From Candidatus Aceula meridiana (GTDB lineage Bacteria; Omnitrophota; Gorgyraeia; Zapsychrales; Aceulaceae): 42,974 nucleotides of DNA. The stretch is taken from contig JAVCDE010000024.1 in assembly GCA_030765185.1 (NCBI GenBank), forward strand, positions 1 through 42,974, given 5' to 3'. A program made the translations under genes and the position numbers. The notes below the pieces were generated by a model, which saw nothing but the letters and a program-made list of their open reading frames with translations, was not told the origin of the DNA and made no database searches. Positions 23,161-32,770 of this stretch are shown one piece after another (position 1 is the stretch's first letter; each line of letters opens with the position of its first letter).

Positions 23161-24609
23161 TTATGTAGTTTTTGGTAGAAACGACTTTCTTATTTTAACT
23201 AAAATCGGATTAATTCCAAAAACTTTTACATGAATCAAGAATTGGATAAAAGAGACATGCTCAAAAGCAAGAACATAATAAGTAAAATGGCACATGAAAA
23301 TGAAATCGAATAAAAGCGGAATACGAAACTTTGTAAGCCATAAAAAAAACACCTTAGTCCATGGAAAACGCATACATAGAAAATATACTTTTTTTAAATT
23401 CGCAAGCCTTACCCCCTCCTCGCTTTTGAGGCACATATTGTGATGAACCGTCGAGGCAAATCCGCCCTCTTGCTGAAGAAGCTCTTGAACCTCATTAGAC
23501 TGTGTCAGCTTCAATCCCGGATAGGGTTGAAAAAATGCAGTCCAGGTATAAGAAGGATTTAATTTCTTATAAAAATCAAGACGATTGATGTGATCGGAGA
23601 CAGTGTCTCCGGGAAGCCCAAACATGGCACTCGAGACAAAACGGATTCGGTATTTGTGCAGCCATTCGGCAAGCTTAAAAATATACTTATCTTTAACTTT
23701 TTTATTTAAAAACCCTAGGCGCTGATTCTCATCAGCTGTCTCAACGGCAAAAATAACACTACTGACGCCGGCATCTTTAAAAAGCCTAATGTCCTCTTCT
23801 TCAATTGGAGAAAAATGAAAATTTGCACTAAAAGGTATCCGAATATGCTCTTTATAGAGCATTAAAAACTCCCTTAGCCATTCTTTGTTCAGCCATAAAA
23901 CTTCATCTGTAAAAAAAATAAAATTAACACGCTTACGTCTTTGCAAATGATAATTTAATTCTTCAATGGCACGCTTAGGTGTTTGCTTTCGAAGATAACG
24001 GCTGCCGCCATAATGCTCCCGCAAATAAGAATTATGACAAAAAGAACAACTGCCCGGACAACCTCTCCCTAAGGACACACGCAAATATCGACTATGGCGA
24101 AAAAACGCATACTTATCATAAAGTGCACGGTCATGAAACGGCAGGCCTTCAACATCGACAAGGTCTTGAGGCATTTCATTCTTAATAATGCCTTCACTTG
24201 TTTTTATCCAAAGTCCTTTAATCTCATGATAATCTTTCCCCTCGTCAAGCCGCTGACACAACTCTTTTAAAACATATTCCCCTTCACAACGGCAAATCAT
24301 ATCAACCCCGTCATCTTTAAGAATGTCGGAATTTAAAAGAACGTGAATATTTCCAAAAATTGTAATGGCGGAAGTCTGCTTCTTGATTTCCTTCGCAAGT
24401 GCAAGCATGAAACCTTCGCTAGGAGTTAAAACAGAAAAGCCAACAATTTGTGGTTGAAATTTTTCAACCTCTGAAAGAACCTTATCTCGGTTGAACTCAT
24501 CACAGTAAAAAACATCAACGTTATGCCCTTCTTTTTTCAAAACAGCCGAGATATACATATATCCCAGGCTTTCGACCATGACGTTTTGAATTAAGGCAAC
24601 TTTTGCCAT
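23161..24609 (-). CDS. B12-binding-domain radical SAM protein
   Basis: 482 residues. Residues 1-125 look like a cobalamin-binding Rossmann domain (VALIQNVMVESLGYMYISAVLKKEG, then QIVGFSVLT), but the classical DxHxxG His motif is not seen. The radical SAM core has C184-x3-C188-x2-C191 (GRGCPGSCSFC) for the [4Fe-4S] cluster, followed by FTDEVLWLN, FAVETADENQ and FGLPGDT. The C-terminus has hydrophobic stretches, so it may sit at the membrane. It probably modifies a lipid or glycan component, given the GT2 and GT-C neighbours; the reaction (methylation, rearrangement) cannot be deduced from sequence. Confidence 0.85.
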   Translation of the reverse strand: MAKVALIQNVMVESLGYMYISAVLKKEGHNVDVFYCDEFNRDKVLSEVEKFQPQIVGFSVLTPSEGFMLALAKEIKKQTSAITIFGNIHVLLNSDILKDDGVDMICRCEGEYVLKELCQRLDEGKDYHEIKGLWIKTSEGIIKNEMPQDLVDVEGLPFHDRALYDKYAFFRHSRYLRVSLGRGCPGSCSFCHNSYLREHYGGSRYLRKQTPKRAIEELNYHLQRRKRVNFIFFTDEVLWLNKEWLREFLMLYKEHIRIPFSANFHFSPIEEEDIRLFKDAGVSSVIFAVETADENQRLGFLNKKVKDKYIFKLAEWLHKYRIRFVSSAMFGLPGDTVSDHINRLDFYKKLNPSYTWTAFFQPYPGLKLTQSNEVQELLQQEGGFASTVHHNMCLKSEEGVRLANLKKVYFLCMRFPWTKVFFLWLTKFRIPLLFDFIFMCHFTYYVLAFEHVSFIQFLIHVKVFGINPILVKIRKSFLPKTT

Positions 24610-24621
24610 AGAGTTTTCTTT

Positions 24622-25560
24622 TTAGGTGGAGGTTGCGTCGATACCTTTGGTATATTCGACAACAAATTGGGGACGTTTGCGTGACTCATCGAACGTGCGC
24701 CAGATATACTCTCCCAAGAGTCCCAACATCATCATCTGAATGCCGCCAAGAACAAAAATTGCGACAATCAAAGAAGGCCAGCCTTGCCCTGGAATTCCAA
24801 AAAAGAAATATCGGAAAACGATACAAAGAGCATACACAAAACCGGCGAGGGCCATCAAGAAGCCAAAAATGCTCATAGCGCGAATAAAGACATCACTAAA
24901 CGACAATAAAGAATCAATAACAAGTTTTATCTTCTTGGCAAGAGTCCACTTGGACTGGCCGTGCTGACGAGATTCTTTAACATAATCAATAGACCCTTGT
25001 GGAAATCCAAGCCAAGCAATTGCCATGTAGGCAGAACTATGCTTTTCCGGCATTTTCTTAAAAGCCTCAAGAACCACACGGTCTGCTAAAAAAACATCCG
25101 CGCCGAGACGTGGCATTTTAATATTTGTAAAACGGTTAATTAATCCGTAGTAAATTTTTGAGAATATTCTCACAGAAAGGCTCTCGCCTTCTCGCTTTGA
25201 ACGAACAGCCCAAACAACCTTAGAGCCGGTGGCCCATTGATCTAGTAATGGATTAATCAGCTCAGGAGGATCCTGTAAATCACAGGCTAGTGTGATGGCG
25301 CAATCGCCAGCGCAAAAATGCAATCCGGCAGATAAAGCCGCATGGCCTCCGCAGTTACGGGCAAAACGAATAATTTTAACACGGTTATCTTTGGAATGAA
25401 GATTTTGTAAAATATTCGGCGTGTCATCGACGGAACCATCATCAACAAAAATAAACTCAAATTCACGCTGTCGAATATTGTCTGCGACGGCTTTAAGCCT
25501 TTGATAAAAAATCCCTAAATTATCCTGCTCATTAAACGTCGGAATAATAATTGAGACCAT
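24622..25560 (-). CDS. GT2 polyprenyl-phosphate glycosyltransferase (ArnC/GtrB-like)
   Basis: 312 residues. GT-A motifs: VSIIIPTFNEQDNLG, FIFVDDGSVDDTP, RNCGGHAALSAGL, the metal site ACDLQDPPE, and KSRQHGQSKW-type SxW region (ESRQHGQSKWTLAKKIKL). Two C-terminal membrane helices (about 228-250 and 265-288) end in LLGEYIWRTFDESRKRP, a hallmark of ArnC/GtrB/YfdH enzymes that load a sugar onto undecaprenyl phosphate. AAGGAGC precedes ATG 25560. The GT-C genes nearby are natural users of its product. Confidence 0.93.
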   Translation of the reverse strand: MVSIIIPTFNEQDNLGIFYQRLKAVADNIRQREFEFIFVDDGSVDDTPNILQNLHSKDNRVKIIRFARNCGGHAALSAGLHFCAGDCAITLACDLQDPPELINPLLDQWATGSKVVWAVRSKREGESLSVRIFSKIYYGLINRFTNIKMPRLGADVFLADRVVLEAFKKMPEKHSSAYMAIAWLGFPQGSIDYVKESRQHGQSKWTLAKKIKLVIDSLLSFSDVFIRAMSIFGFLMALAGFVYALCIVFRYFFFGIPGQGWPSLIVAIFVLGGIQMMMLGLLGEYIWRTFDESRKRPQFVVEYTKGIDATST

Positions 25561-25595
25561 GCTACTAGCTCCTTAGCTTAAAACGATTCTCGTGT

Positions 25596-26249
25596 TTATT
25601 TATTTTTGCGTAAAACTTTTGCTGGATTACCAACGGCAACGACTCCAGGCTCAAGACTAGAGACAACATTTGCTCCAATGCCAACCAAACTTTGCGCGCC
25701 AACGGTAACGCCCTCTTTTATGCTTACCCTCGAACCAATATAGGATTCCGTCTCTATTTTAACAGTTCCAGAAAGAACAACATTTGCACCCAAGCAACAA
25801 TACTCGCCAATTTCTGCATCATGCGAAATAACCGTATTTGATAAAATGATACAATGATTTCCGATAACGGCTTTGCTACTTATAAAACAATGAGGCGCAA
25901 CAAAAGCATTATAACCGATTCTGGCATCCCTAGAAACAACGCTCGATGGATGAATAATGGTCGCAAAACGCGCTACATTAAGCGATAGCCCAGCAATAAT
26001 ATCTTTTCTCTTTAGATAGTCCTTTGGATGAGCCGGCAGTGCCAGCACCATTTCATCTTCAAATTGTTCGAAAACTTCTTTGCCGCCAAGGACTTTAACA
26101 CCGCAACAATCTTGCCCCTTTTTTTGGGAATCGTCATCTATAAAGCCTACGACATCCCATTGTTTTTTTAATTCATCGCTAGACAAAATAGCCACAAGAG
26201 CTTCTCGGGCACTTCCTCCAAATGGAAATAAAAAAAGTTTTTTAGACAT
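25596..26249 (-). CDS. Sugar O/N-acetyltransferase, NeuD/PglD-like
   Basis: 217 residues. An N-terminal Rossmann-like part (LFLFPFGGSAREALVAIL, then GFIDDDSQKKG) precedes a left-handed beta-helix of hexapeptide repeats (IGYNAFVAPHCFISSKAVIG and following), with SHDAEIGEYCCLGANVVLSG carrying the family catalytic His, and the closing VVAVGNPAKVLRK. It acetylates an amino or hydroxyl group of a nucleotide sugar. Overlaps the upstream DegT aminotransferase by 8 bp, so the natural pairing is amination followed by N-acetylation, as in bacillosamine-type pathways. Confidence 0.9.
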   Translation of the reverse strand: MSKKLFLFPFGGSAREALVAILSSDELKKQWDVVGFIDDDSQKKGQDCCGVKVLGGKEVFEQFEDEMVLALPAHPKDYLKRKDIIAGLSLNVARFATIIHPSSVVSRDARIGYNAFVAPHCFISSKAVIGNHCIILSNTVISHDAEIGEYCCLGANVVLSGTVKIETESYIGSRVSIKEGVTVGAQSLVGIGANVVSSLEPGVVAVGNPAKVLRKNK

Positions 26250-27480
26250 TTTTTAACACCTCGACGACTTTGTTCATTTCTTTATCGGTTATCTGAGGAA
26301 ATATCGGCAATAAAATTGTCAAATCCCTCGCCCTTTCTGTCTCAGGTAAATTCCATAACGATGATTGATATGGCACCTGGCGATGGCTATTCATCACGCC
26401 AGGACGAGTCGAAATTCCTTGATCTAATAGATGTTGCATCAATTCTTTTTGCTTTAAAGGTGCATCCGAAGAGATACGAACCGGATAATTTGACCAATTG
26501 TATTTTATTGAAGAATTTTCTTTCGGAAGCTCTAACCAGGCGATATTCTTTAGCGAACGCTGATAAAACTCAGCGGCTTTACGCCGTTTTGAAAGCATCT
26601 CTGAAATCTTCTTAAGCTGCACACATCCGACAGCAGCTTGAATATCGGTCATACGGTAGTTAAAGGCAGTTTCAATATAATCTTCAAAAACAATTTGCGA
26701 AGATTTATGTCGGGTAAGGTCAGAAACATTCATTCCTTGATGACGCAGAAGGCGAAACCGCTTATCGTAATCTGCGTTAGATGTTGTTAACATTCCCCCT
26801 TCGCCTGTGACCACCATTTTTCGGGGATGAAACGAAAAACAAGCGATGTCACCGTGTGGAGCGCCAATCTTTTTAAATGTTTGTCCGCCGTCAAGAGAAG
26901 CCTTGCTTCCAATCGCATAAGCAGCATCTTCGATGATTGGAAGTCCAAACTGTTTTGCTATAGGTAAGATTTTTGCTAAATTACAAGGAAAACCTAATTG
27001 ATGAACAACAATAATCGCGGCAATGCGCCCAAAATTCTTTTCATTTTGAAAATAACCTAAAGGAGATTCTTCACGGATAAGCTTTGTGGCATCACGATGA
27101 TAAAGCTTCCCGTCTCTTTTCTCGCATTGTTGATCTAAAAATTCCGCAAGAGACTCTGGCGAAATATTATATCCACCAGGCTCAACATCCACAAAAACAG
27201 GCTCTGCTAAGCAATAACGTGCGCAACTTGCTGTTGCGATAAAAGAATGGCTTACGGTAATAACGATATCTCCGGGCCTGACCCCAACAGCCAAAAGCGC
27301 TAAATGAAGCGCTGTGGTACAGCTTGTTGTAGCGCATGCATAAGGCGCATCAACGTATCGCGCGAAGACATCTTCAAATTCTTTTACGCGAGGTCCTTGT
27401 GTCACCCATCCAGAGGCAATGGTAGCCGCTGCAGCTTTGCCCTCTTCTTCGCCGAGAAATGGTTTTGTTAAAGGGATCAT
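26242..27480 (-). CDS. DegT/DnrJ/EryC1/StrS sugar aminotransferase
   Basis: 412 residues, normal for the family. PLP lysine in CFSFHPRKMVVTGEGGML, cofactor contacts in ATTSCTTALHLAL and PIIEDAAYAIGS, substrate region HQGMNVSD and FNYRMTDIQAAVG. It transfers an amino group from glutamate to a keto-sugar nucleotide. A small insertion (about residues 110-135, LAEFLDQQCEKRDGKLYHRD) is longer than in the shortest members. It overlaps the epimerase gene by 4 bp and the acetyltransferase gene by 8 bp, forming one biosynthetic unit. Confidence 0.94.
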   Translation of the reverse strand: MIPLTKPFLGEEEGKAAAATIASGWVTQGPRVKEFEDVFARYVDAPYACATTSCTTALHLALLAVGVRPGDIVITVSHSFIATASCARYCLAEPVFVDVEPGGYNISPESLAEFLDQQCEKRDGKLYHRDATKLIREESPLGYFQNEKNFGRIAAIIVVHQLGFPCNLAKILPIAKQFGLPIIEDAAYAIGSKASLDGGQTFKKIGAPHGDIACFSFHPRKMVVTGEGGMLTTSNADYDKRFRLLRHQGMNVSDLTRHKSSQIVFEDYIETAFNYRMTDIQAAVGCVQLKKISEMLSKRRKAAEFYQRSLKNIAWLELPKENSSIKYNWSNYPVRISSDAPLKQKELMQHLLDQGISTRPGVMNSHRQVPYQSSLWNLPETERARDLTILLPIFPQITDKEMNKVVEVLKNV

Positions 27481-28448
27481 TTATTCCTTTCATCAAGCCA
27501 CTGGACTAAATTTAAAAGTCCTTGCTTCATTTCAACTTTTGCCTCAAAACCAATTTGTGATTTTATTTTGCTCATATCTGCAAGTCGGCGGTAAACTTCA
27601 ATTTTCTGCCTGCTTTCCGGAATCGGCATATACTGAGGCTCCAGAGAGGAACTCATAACCTTAAGAAGTAATTTACAAAGTTCACTTAATGACGTCTCCT
27701 TGCCACTGGCGCAATTAAAAACTTCCCCACTGACGTCTGACTTTAACGCCTCCACAGTTGCCCGTGCAACATCTTCAACATAAATAAAATCCATTGTTTG
27801 TTTTCCATCTCCAAAAATAAGGGGAGACTTCTCCTGCTTAATTAAATCATACCACCGAATCAAGACTTCGGTGTATTTACCAAACGCATCCATCCTTGGA
27901 CCGAAAACATTAAAATAACGTAGCACATTATATTTTAATCCATGCATGTGACAAAATGACCGGCACATCAATTCTCCGCACATCTTAAGCGCTCCGTAAA
28001 GCGTATAGTTGTTATACGGATGATGATCCTCATTAGTCGGAAAAATATCTGCTTGTCCATAAATTGATGCTGTTGAGGCAAAAACCATTTTCTTAACTTT
28101 ATTTTCTGCACAGCACTCTAAAACATTATACGTCCCTTGCGCATTGGCTTCAAAGGCATGTCGTGGCTCTTTTGCGCATTGAATAATCTTTAAAGATGCG
28201 AGATGAAAACAATAATCTATTCCTTTAAATAATTTGTCTAGCGTTTCTCTATCGCGAATATCCCCTTCAACAAAAGTAACACGTTTTGTTTTTGATGCCT
28301 CCTCAAGGTTTTCGCGTGAGCCTCGATTAAAATTATCGATAACGACAACTTCTTGAGCCCCGAGGGCCAAAACTTGATCAACAACAAAGGAGCCTATGCA
28401 TCCTGCCCCGCCTGTTACTAAAACTCTTGTACCTTTAAAATTTTCCAT
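27477..28448 (-). CDS. NAD-dependent nucleotide-sugar epimerase/dehydratase
   Basis: 323 residues of the extended SDR family. NAD site TGGAGCIGSFVVDQV (about 12-26), catalytic YGALK (Y-x-x-x-K) with the upstream STASIYG serine, and the substrate-side RYFNVFGPRMD and DFIYVEDVARA. It interconverts or oxidises a UDP- or dTDP-sugar (UDP-glucose 4-epimerase/UDP-GlcNAc 4-epimerase type). It begins 17 bp after the ftsA stop, in the position where ftsZ is commonly found. Downstream aminotransferase and acetyltransferase likely use its product. Confidence 0.92.
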   Translation of the reverse strand: MENFKGTRVLVTGGAGCIGSFVVDQVLALGAQEVVVIDNFNRGSRENLEEASKTKRVTFVEGDIRDRETLDKLFKGIDYCFHLASLKIIQCAKEPRHAFEANAQGTYNVLECCAENKVKKMVFASTASIYGQADIFPTNEDHHPYNNYTLYGALKMCGELMCRSFCHMHGLKYNVLRYFNVFGPRMDAFGKYTEVLIRWYDLIKQEKSPLIFGDGKQTMDFIYVEDVARATVEALKSDVSGEVFNCASGKETSLSELCKLLLKVMSSSLEPQYMPIPESRQKIEVYRRLADMSKIKSQIGFEAKVEMKQGLLNLVQWLDERNK

Positions 28449-28465
28449 AGATACCTTTTTAAAAT

Positions 28466-29695
28466 TTAAAAATATTCTTGATAAAACTCTTTCACTCGAT
28501 TGGTAAACCGTATAATCGGCGCCCCGTCTTTATTTGTCGAGAAAAGACTCGGCGCTTTATGGCAAGTAATTTGCTGAGCCAACCCAAGAGAAGCCGCATA
28601 AAATGAAGGGTTACTGATGCGCTTTGATTCCAAAGAAATTTTTCCCATGCGCGTCGGAAGATTAACAGCCTTTTCGATATATTCAATTAACCCGGTTAAA
28701 AGGGCTCCACCCCCACTGACAACAATGCCAGCGTTTAAGAAATTTGCCATTTGAGCCTGTTCAAAACCTTGTTGAATTTGCACGATGAACTCTTTTACAG
28801 TCGGCATAATAGCCTGACAAACCTCACTTTGCTCAATAGGCACATACCCTTTATCACGCTTGACAAGAATCTCACCCTTGACAACACTTTCTTCAGATAG
28901 CGCAACCTGCGCATAAGAACGCTTAATATCTTCCGCCAAATCAAACGGCAAATGAAGCTGAGTGCTAATTTTCATCGTAAGATGATCACCACCATAAGGA
29001 ATAACAACAATATCTTTCAATAATCCTTCTTTAAAGAATATTAAGTCTGACGAACTTGCTCCAATGCTTAAAAAAGCACAGCCATCTTTTTTTTCTTTCT
29101 CTGAAAGGCAGGCCTCCGCCGCACAAAGACTCGAAAAACTCGTCGATTCCACCTCAAAGCCAGAATGATTAACAGCCTTAATAATATTGTTGATAAGATT
29201 ATTCTTTGCCACAACAAGAAGCATATCTACCTCGAATTTATGTCCATATAGTCCTAAAGGATTTATCGCGACATTAAAACCGTCGACAACATAGCGTGTT
29301 GGAAAATGGTGAAATAATTTCTCATCTAGATTCACACCCAAAAGGCATGCCTGCTGATTAATTTTCTTAATATCAAAACGGGTGATCGCCTTGCTCCCTT
29401 TATCCATCAAAGGAATTAGCGCAGCGCTTGTTCTTTTTTCAATCAAGTGCCCGCCTAATCCTAAGCTAATATTTTTAAATTTAGCATCCGCTTTCTTAAT
29501 AAGCCCTGTCAAAATATTATGAATACAGTCGGAGAGCTCTCCTAAATCGCTCACCGAAGATTCTTGGACACCGCGCGTATCAAGCTGCGCAACGCCAATA
29601 ACCTGAGGAGGCAGTCCTCTGGATACCTTAAGGAGGCTAGCCTTAATGCGCTGCGACCCTATATCGAGGCCGCAAAAAACCTTTTCTTTAATCAT
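28466..29695 (-). CDS. ftsA: Cell division protein FtsA
   Basis: 409 residues of the actin fold: phosphate-1 loop CGLDIGSQRIKASLLKV at the N-terminus, the SHS2 insertion (1C domain) near residues 85-160, SIGASSSDLIFFKEG (phosphate 2) and VVSGGGALLTGLIEY (adenosine site). The C-terminus RFTNRVKEFYQEYF is amphipathic and fits the membrane-targeting helix that tethers FtsZ filaments. It overlaps ftsQ by 8 bp. No ftsZ follows within the window. Confidence 0.95.
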   Translation of the reverse strand: MIKEKVFCGLDIGSQRIKASLLKVSRGLPPQVIGVAQLDTRGVQESSVSDLGELSDCIHNILTGLIKKADAKFKNISLGLGGHLIEKRTSAALIPLMDKGSKAITRFDIKKINQQACLLGVNLDEKLFHHFPTRYVVDGFNVAINPLGLYGHKFEVDMLLVVAKNNLINNIIKAVNHSGFEVESTSFSSLCAAEACLSEKEKKDGCAFLSIGASSSDLIFFKEGLLKDIVVIPYGGDHLTMKISTQLHLPFDLAEDIKRSYAQVALSEESVVKGEILVKRDKGYVPIEQSEVCQAIMPTVKEFIVQIQQGFEQAQMANFLNAGIVVSGGGALLTGLIEYIEKAVNLPTRMGKISLESKRISNPSFYAASLGLAQQITCHKAPSLFSTNKDGAPIIRFTNRVKEFYQEYF

Positions 29696-30467
29696 TTGTC
29701 TTAATAACCGGCTCCTTAAACCTTATGTCGATATAGCAAATTTTCTCAATATCCAATTTTGCCCTAGACAATACAGCGCTTAAAAGATGGAGTTTTTCTA
29801 CAATATTATCCTGGTCTAAAATAATATTAAACTTCTGCGTTAAATAAAAATTAATTTTTGATAAATTCTTAACATCAATCTTTTGTATCTGATAACTGCT
29901 TAAAGCACCAATGCGATTAAATTCTGAAACGATCTTAATGGCCACTTTAAGTGCTTGAGAAGAAATTGCACTGCCGACCTTGATGTCTTTTTCCGAGACA
30001 GAAAATCCTACAATAATCGGCAAGGAGTCCTGGCCATCAATACTCTTTGAAATGACATATCCTTTGGAATCAATGGTACCGTTTACCCCCTGCATCGCAA
30101 AGCGAGCAAAAGGCATACGTGTTTCAAGTTCAATAACGATTTGGCTTGGAAACCTTCGGGCAACACGAATTTGAGCCGCTTGTGGGTACGCCCACTGCAA
30201 CTCTTTCTGAACTTCGGCCAAATTGACTTTAAAAATACTCTTTCCTCGAAGATACGAAAATTTCTTTACATAATCAAATTGCGTATCTGAAGCGCACACA
30301 ATCTCCTTCACCTTAAAATAATGAGCGTTTTGAATTAGCCCAAGAATTTTTCGTCCGGAGACAAACAGCAAAAACCCGACTAAAAGGAGCACAACAAAAT
30401 ACCGAAAAACCGGCACCCGAGGCGATGATACTTTTTTCTTTCTTCTTTTTTTATTATTTCGTGCCAT
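29688..30467 (-). CDS. ftsQ: Cell division protein FtsQ/DivIB
   Basis: 259 residues. A very basic cytoplasmic tail (NNKKRRKKK), one membrane helix at about 21-43, a POTRA domain (HYFKVKEIVCASDTQFDYVKKF to ARRFPSQIVIELETRMPFARF, about 50-120), and the FtsQ beta domain with IDSKGYVI and LPIIVGF. It links the early ring to FtsW/FtsI in the divisome. Overlaps ddl by 14 bp and ftsA by 8 bp. Confidence 0.92.
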   Translation of the reverse strand: MARNNKKRRKKKVSSPRVPVFRYFVVLLLVGFLLFVSGRKILGLIQNAHYFKVKEIVCASDTQFDYVKKFSYLRGKSIFKVNLAEVQKELQWAYPQAAQIRVARRFPSQIVIELETRMPFARFAMQGVNGTIDSKGYVISKSIDGQDSLPIIVGFSVSEKDIKVGSAISSQALKVAIKIVSEFNRIGALSSYQIQKIDVKNLSKINFYLTQKFNIILDQDNIVEKLHLLSAVLSRAKLDIEKICYIDIRFKEPVIKTND

Positions 30468-31404
30468 AAGCTAACTCAACGATGATTAAACATAAACTTG
30501 TAAAATCAATCCCTTCGGCCTTCGCAGCCTTAGGTAACAAGCTCGTTGCCGTAAATCCTGGAATAGTATTAATTTCAAGAACGTACGGTATATTCTTTTC
30601 ATCCAAAATAATATCTACCCGTGAAAAATGACGACACCCCATAACTTTATGAACACAAAGCCCAATATCCTGGACTTGCTTCGTGAGCTCAGACTCAATA
30701 GGGGCCGGAACAACATAATCCGTCATTCCACTCTGATATTTTGCTGCAAAATCAAAGAATTCTTTTTTAGGGCGGATTTCAACAACTGGTAAAAGTTTAT
30801 TCTCCAAAATCCCGACTGTCAATTCTTTTCCAGGAATATATCGCTCGATAAGAATCATATCATCATATTGAAATGCCACATCTACTGCATCAGCTAAATT
30901 TTCTTCTTTAAAAACAAGAGTAATTCCAATACTCGAGCCTTCTGAACAAGGTTTAACAACTAACGGCAAACTTAACTTGTTTTTTATTGCTTGCTGCCAC
31001 TCCTGCCCTTTTTGAACAACGGCATAAGGCGGAATACAAATTCCAGCCTCTTCTAATTGCTGGTAGGTCAAAACTTTATTAATGGCAATGCGATTTGCCT
31101 CAACCCCTGAGCCCGTATAAGGAATGTTATTTTTCTCAAAAATCTCTTGGATGCGTCCGTCCTCGCCAAGATGTCCGTGTAGTGCCACAAAAGCTAAATC
31201 GATTTGAGCTTGATTAATTTGATCAGAAATCTCCTGATCCTGATCACTTATAACATCAATTTCAACAACTTGGTATCCACCGTTTGCGAGTGCCTCGACA
31301 ACAGCTCTTCCGGACTTCAAAGAAATCTCCCTCTCTGAAGAATATCCTCCCATTATCACGCCAATTCTAAGTGGTGCTCCATTCTTTGTCTTAATCTCTA
31401 TCAT
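30454..31404 (-). CDS. ddl: D-alanine--D-alanine ligase
   Basis: 316 residues of the ATP-grasp fold. Opening GVIMGGYSSEREISLKSG, VALHGHLGEDGRIQ (family HGxxGEDG), CSEGSSIGI (ATP loop), KELTVGILE, and VLEINTIPGFTATSLLP at the metal site. Makes the D-Ala-D-Ala dipeptide used by MurF. It lies directly after murC; murB, which often stands between them, is missing here. Confidence 0.96.
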   Translation of the reverse strand: MIEIKTKNGAPLRIGVIMGGYSSEREISLKSGRAVVEALANGGYQVVEIDVISDQDQEISDQINQAQIDLAFVALHGHLGEDGRIQEIFEKNNIPYTGSGVEANRIAINKVLTYQQLEEAGICIPPYAVVQKGQEWQQAIKNKLSLPLVVKPCSEGSSIGITLVFKEENLADAVDVAFQYDDMILIERYIPGKELTVGILENKLLPVVEIRPKKEFFDFAAKYQSGMTDYVVPAPIESELTKQVQDIGLCVHKVMGCRHFSRVDIILDEKNIPYVLEINTIPGFTATSLLPKAAKAEGIDFTSLCLIIVELAYGTK

Positions 31405-31405
31405 A

Positions 31406-32770
31406 TCAAGAAAACCTTTTTTTCAATTTTTCCGCTAAAGGGCCGATAATCTGGTGAATGTCACCAGCTCCTAGAACTAAAATGAGGTCTTTTGGTTGTA
31501 CGATTTTCAAGACATGATCAACAATATTCTCCATCTTGAGAAACACGCAAGGAACAGGCTTTTTCTGTTTAAGGCGATCAATAATTTCCATTGCGCAAAC
31601 ATCCTTTTGTTCTTTTTCGCTTGCAGCATAAATATCGGTTAAAATAAAATATTCACAGTCCTCAAAGCTATCAGAAAACTCCTGCATTAAAAACTTTGTC
31701 CGCGTATATCGGTGAGGCTGAAAAACAACAACTCTGCGAAATCCATCAAAGGCCTTCGCAGCTTCCAGTGTTGCCGCAATCTCCGTCGGATGATGTCCAT
31801 AATCTTCAATGAGCAAAACATCTTTATTTTGGAGCCGAGGCGTAAACCGTCTTTGAACGCCTTGATAGCTTAAAAAACTTTCCTGGATAATCTTAAAATC
31901 AATATCAAGCTCTATGGCTAACGCTACAGCAGCAAGAGCGTTTAAAATATTATGTTTGCCCGGAATATTTAATGAAATCTTTCCAAGCACTTCTTCTTTA
32001 AAAATGCATTCAAATGTTGAACAAAAACCATCATGGGTAACCGAGCTCGCCTTGAAAACATTATCATCCCTAAAACCGTAAGTCGTGTATCGTTTCCCAC
32101 TTTCTTTAAGCAGGTACTGAATGTTTTCGTCATCCCCAAAAGCGACGATGCATCCACCCTCTTTCGTATTCATAAAATATTGACGATAGGCCTTTAGAAT
32201 ATTTTCCCAATTCTGGTAAAAATCAATATGCTCAAAATCAATATTTGTCAAAACAGAATACTGCGGCGCAAAACATAAAAAAGAACCATCACTCTCATCG
32301 ACTTCAGCAACAAAATATTCGCCGCCGCCGGTGTTAGCGCTATAAAGCCCATTATTAACAACACCTCCAATGGCAATGCTTGGATGCAGGCCAGCTGTCT
32401 TTAAGATATGCGCGATCATGGAACTCGCTGTTGTCTTTCCATGAGCCCCAGCCACAGCAATACCTTTTTTCTCTGCCATAAGAGATGCCAAAACTTCTGC
32501 CCTTTTTAAAATGGGAATCTTTTTGCTCTTCGCAATTTTTATCTCTGGATTGTCTGACTTAACGGCTGAAGAATAGACAACACAATCCGGAGTATCGACA
32601 TTCTCGGCATGATGACCGATAACAACACGCGCTCCTTTTTCGATAAGTTGTGCGGTCATTAAATTTCCTTTGAGATCCGATCCGGTAACAATACAGCCTT
32701 GATCTAACAAAAGAGAAGCAAGCGTCCCCATTCCAATTCCGCCAATGCCAATAAAGTGATAATTTTTCAT
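31406..32770 (-). CDS. murC: UDP-N-acetylmuramate--L-alanine ligase
   Basis: 454 residues. Begins FIGIGGIGMGTLASLL (UDP-MurNAc binding), P-loop GAHGKTTASSMIAH, NIDFEHIDFY, GKHNILNALAAVALA, EDYGHHPTEI (family HHPTE) and VFQPHRYTRT. Adds L-Ala as first residue of the stem peptide. Its start overlaps the last base of the stop of the upstream metallopeptidase gene, so it is probably coupled to it. Confidence 0.97.
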   Translation of the reverse strand: MKNYHFIGIGGIGMGTLASLLLDQGCIVTGSDLKGNLMTAQLIEKGARVVIGHHAENVDTPDCVVYSSAVKSDNPEIKIAKSKKIPILKRAEVLASLMAEKKGIAVAGAHGKTTASSMIAHILKTAGLHPSIAIGGVVNNGLYSANTGGGEYFVAEVDESDGSFLCFAPQYSVLTNIDFEHIDFYQNWENILKAYRQYFMNTKEGGCIVAFGDDENIQYLLKESGKRYTTYGFRDDNVFKASSVTHDGFCSTFECIFKEEVLGKISLNIPGKHNILNALAAVALAIELDIDFKIIQESFLSYQGVQRRFTPRLQNKDVLLIEDYGHHPTEIAATLEAAKAFDGFRRVVVFQPHRYTRTKFLMQEFSDSFEDCEYFILTDIYAASEKEQKDVCAMEIIDRLKQKKPVPCVFLKMENIVDHVLKIVQPKDLILVLGAGDIHQIIGPLAEKLKKRFS

